DNA of 64,000 nt from Shewanella yunxiaonensis (GTDB lineage Bacteria > Pseudomonadota > Gammaproteobacteria > Enterobacterales > Shewanellaceae), in assembly GCF_018223345.1 (NCBI RefSeq), contig NZ_CP073587.1, forward strand, positions 3,408,001 through 3,472,000. The letters are read 5' to 3'. Positions 62,221 to 64,000 of this stretch are shown here, in pieces; the first letter of the stretch is position 1; every line of letters starts with the position of its first letter. The position numbers and the translations under genes were made by a program. The notes beneath the pieces were generated by a model. The model made no database searches. It had not been told where the DNA came from and was given only the letters and a program-made list of their open reading frames with translations.

Positions 62221-63410
62221 TGGCTAAAGTACAGATAAAAATCCCGGCCACTTATATGCGAGGTGGCACCAGCAAAGGGGTGTTCTTTCGCTTGCAGGAC
62301 TTGCCACCAGCAGCGCAGCAACCGGGAGCAGCCCGTGATGCACTGCTGCTAAGAGTGATTGGCAGTCCGGATCCCTATGGCAAACACACTGATGGCATGG
62401 GCGGAGCGACATCCAGCACCAGCAAAACCGTGATCCTCAGTCGCAGTCAACACGCAGATCATGATGTGGATTACCTGTTTGGTCAGGTAGCGATTGATAA
62501 GCCCTTTATTGACTGGAGCGGCAATTGCGGCAATCTCACCGCAGCGGTCGGGGCCTTTGCTATCAGTAATGGTCTGGTGGATCTGGAACGCATACCTGAT
62601 AACGGCATCTGTACCGTACGTATCTGGCAGGCCAACATCAGCAAAACCATCATTGCTCATATTCCGGTCGCCAACGGACAAGTCGTCGAGTGTGGTGATT
62701 TTGAACTTGATGGTGTGACCTTTCCCGCGGCAGAAGTGCAGATCGAGTTTCTTGACCCCGCAGAAGAGGGGGATGATGGTGCCATGTTTCCTACCGGCAA
62801 CCTCGTGGATGAACTGGAATTGCCGGACGAATTAGTTGCGGGTGGCAAACTTAAAGCGACGCTGATCAACGCCGGGATCCCCACGATTTTTGTCAATGCC
62901 AGCGACATCGGTTACACCGGCACTGAACTGCAGGAAGCGATCAATGGTGATGCCAAAGCATTAGCGCGTTTTGAGTTATTACGCGCGTATGGTGCTATCA
63001 AAATGGGGCTGATTGACTCACTGGCGCAAGCCGAGACCCGCCAGCACACGCCTAAGATTGCCTTTGTCGCACCACCGGCCAGCTATGTCGCGTCCAGCGG
63101 TAAAAAAGTGAGTGCCAGCGATATCGACTTGCTGGTCAGGGCCTTGTCGATGGGCAAACTGCATCACGCCATGATGGGCACGGCCGCCGTCGCCATTGCT
63201 ACGGCGGCCTGTATTCCCGGCACATTGGTGAATCTTGCAGCTGGAGGAGGTGAACGCGGCCAGGTACGTTTTGGTCATCCGTCCGGGACCCTTAAAGTGG
63301 GCGCGGAAGCCGAGTGTCATAATGACCAATGGCAAGTTAATAAAGTGATGATGAGCCGTAGCGCTCGAGTGCTGATGGATGGCACCGTAAGAGTACCAGA
63401 AGACTATTAG
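62220..63410 (+). CDS. prpF: 2-methylaconitate isomerase PrpF
   Basis: A 396-residue protein of the PrpF family (diaminopimelate epimerase-like fold). It begins MAKVQIKIPATYMRGGTSKG; MRGGTSKGVFF and DWSGNCGNLTAAVGAF are diagnostic. It isomerises the AcnD product so that aconitase can continue the cycle. No prpE or prpD is seen in the window. A strong terminator follows, so prpB-prpF with the regulator forms one transcriptional unit. Confidence 0.96.
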   Translation: MAKVQIKIPATYMRGGTSKGVFFRLQDLPPAAQQPGAARDALLLRVIGSPDPYGKHTDGMGGATSSTSKTVILSRSQHADHDVDYLFGQVAIDKPFIDWSGNCGNLTAAVGAFAISNGLVDLERIPDNGICTVRIWQANISKTIIAHIPVANGQVVECGDFELDGVTFPAAEVQIEFLDPAEEGDDGAMFPTGNLVDELELPDELVAGGKLKATLINAGIPTIFVNASDIGYTGTELQEAINGDAKALARFELLRAYGAIKMGLIDSLAQAETRQHTPKIAFVAPPASYVASSGKKVSASDIDLLVRALSMGKLHHAMMGTAAVAIATAACIPGTLVNLAAGGGERGQVRFGHPSGTLKVGAEAECHNDQWQVNKVMMSRSARVLMDGTVRVPEDY

Positions 63411-63433
63411 TCTTACTGAAACGAGTTCTAACC

Positions 63434-63474
63434 AAAAAGGCCTTGCTTCCTCCCCTTCCGGTAAGGCCTTTTTT
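63434..63474 (+). terminator. Terminator of the prp operon
   Basis: Stem AAAAAGGCCTT / AAGGCCTTTTT (extended by two more pairs) with a pyrimidine-rich 14-nt loop and flanking A and T runs, 24 bases after the prpF stop. Confidence 0.9.
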
Positions 63475-63556
63475 ATCCCCTGCAACGGTAGGCAGTTTCC
63501 TGTGCTTTGTTATAGGATATGTAATTCATAATTAATAATAATGTTACAGGCTCCTT

Positions 63557-64000
63557 TTGCGTCGACTCCTGAGTTTGCTCGTGCTGGTGTGCTGCCTTGG
63601 AACGCTATCGACTTCACTAATAGCCGTTCCCTTATCGAAGCTGCGATTCCAACACATTAACAGCCTTAATGGTCTGCACCAGAACAGTGTCTATGCTTTG
63701 TTTGAAGACAAAGGCGGCATACTGTGGATTGGTACGCAAGATGGTTTACAGAGCTATAACGGCACTGACTTCAATCTATTCCTGCACGATCCTTTTCACG
63801 AGGATAGCCTCAGCGACAGTTTCATTACGAAGATTGTACAAGGCAGCGATGGCCGTATCTGGGTTGGGACCTACAGTGGTGGCGTTAATCTGTTTCAGCC
63901 AGACACAGGTAACTTCCGCCGCTACGGGGCCGCCCAAGGCCTTAAGAGTCTGCAAATTGTTGATATGGCGACTATCGGCAAACAACTCTGGGTCGGCACC
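63557..64000 (+). CDS. Sensor protein with two-component-regulator beta-propeller (partial)
   Basis: Open to the right edge (148 codons seen). I start it at TTG 63557: AGG lies 6 nt upstream, the frame has a stop just before, and the N-terminus MRRLLSLLVLVCCLGTLSTSLIA forms a signal peptide. It continues with two-component-regulator propeller repeats (FQHINSLNGLHQNSVYALFE, GGILWIGTQDGLQSYNG, GRIWVGTYSGGVNLFQ, QLWVGT). Such periplasmic propellers usually lead through a membrane helix to a histidine kinase or diguanylate cyclase output, which lies outside the window. Confidence 0.8.
   Translation, partial: MRRLLSLLVLVCCLGTLSTSLIAVPLSKLRFQHINSLNGLHQNSVYALFEDKGGILWIGTQDGLQSYNGTDFNLFLHDPFHEDSLSDSFITKIVQGSDGRIWVGTYSGGVNLFQPDTGNFRRYGAAQGLKSLQIVDMATIGKQLWVGT

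Overview
The window reads as chromosome of a gammaproteobacterium of the Shewanella type. This is inferred from gene order and protein character: a complete MSHA pilus locus closed by csrD, then rpmE-priA-argS-ftsN-hslVU, ubiE-ubiJ-ubiB-tatABC-tatD, gppA-rhlB-trxA-rho, and a prpB-prpC-acnD-prpF propionate cluster. Coding density is high. Almost everything is conserved core genome, and I found no tRNA, rRNA, CRISPR, prophage or integron. One complete insertion sequence is present.

Region 1 (1-16.9 kb, all minus strand): the MSHA type IV pilus locus. In transcription order it runs mshI-mshI2-mshJ-mshK-mshL-mshM-mshN-mshE-mshG-mshF, then the pilin group mshB-mshA-mshC-mshD-mshO-mshP-mshQ, with mshQ cut by the left window edge. 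Nearly all junctions overlap by 1-17 nt. MshE keeps the two N-terminal MshEN repeats that bind cyclic di-GMP, and csrD (degenerate GGDEF/EAL) lies just upstream.

Region 2 (17-26.7 kb): a PTA-less malic enzyme, ribosomal protein L31, a FimV-like envelope protein, and on the plus strand priA, argS, ftsN and the heat-shock protease hslVU. A textbook sigma-32 promoter and a 5'-UTR hairpin precede hslV.

Region 3 (26.7-36 kb): smaller accessory or metabolic genes. These include a hypothetical gene and a PEBP-family secreted protein that diverge around a Fur-box-like site, an FMN reductase, an MFS transporter, a YhbP-like flavoprotein, a MetE-like methyltransferase preceded by two MetR-box matches, a histidine phosphatase, a DUF971 protein, a glycosyltransferase/PAP2 pair and rraA.

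Region 4 (36-45 kb): ubiquinone biosynthesis (ubiE, ubiJ, ubiB), then the Tat translocase genes, a secreted protein, tatD and a membrane diguanylate cyclase translationally chained to tatD, then a secreted thioredoxin-like protein.

Region 5 (45-56.4 kb): gppA and rhlB diverge from trxA and rho. A 1,299-bp IS3-family element has inserted between the rho stop codon and the rho intrinsic terminator, with 25-bp inverted repeats, a 3-bp target duplication and an A6G frameshift signal. Beyond it lie an nfeD/two-stomatin operon, a Tsx-like porin, two tandem acyltransferases and a DUF523 gene.

Region 6 (56.4-64 kb): a GntR-type regulator with palindromic operator candidates upstream, prpB, prpC, acnD and prpF (2-methylcitrate cycle), a strong terminator, and the start of a beta-propeller sensor protein that runs off the right edge.
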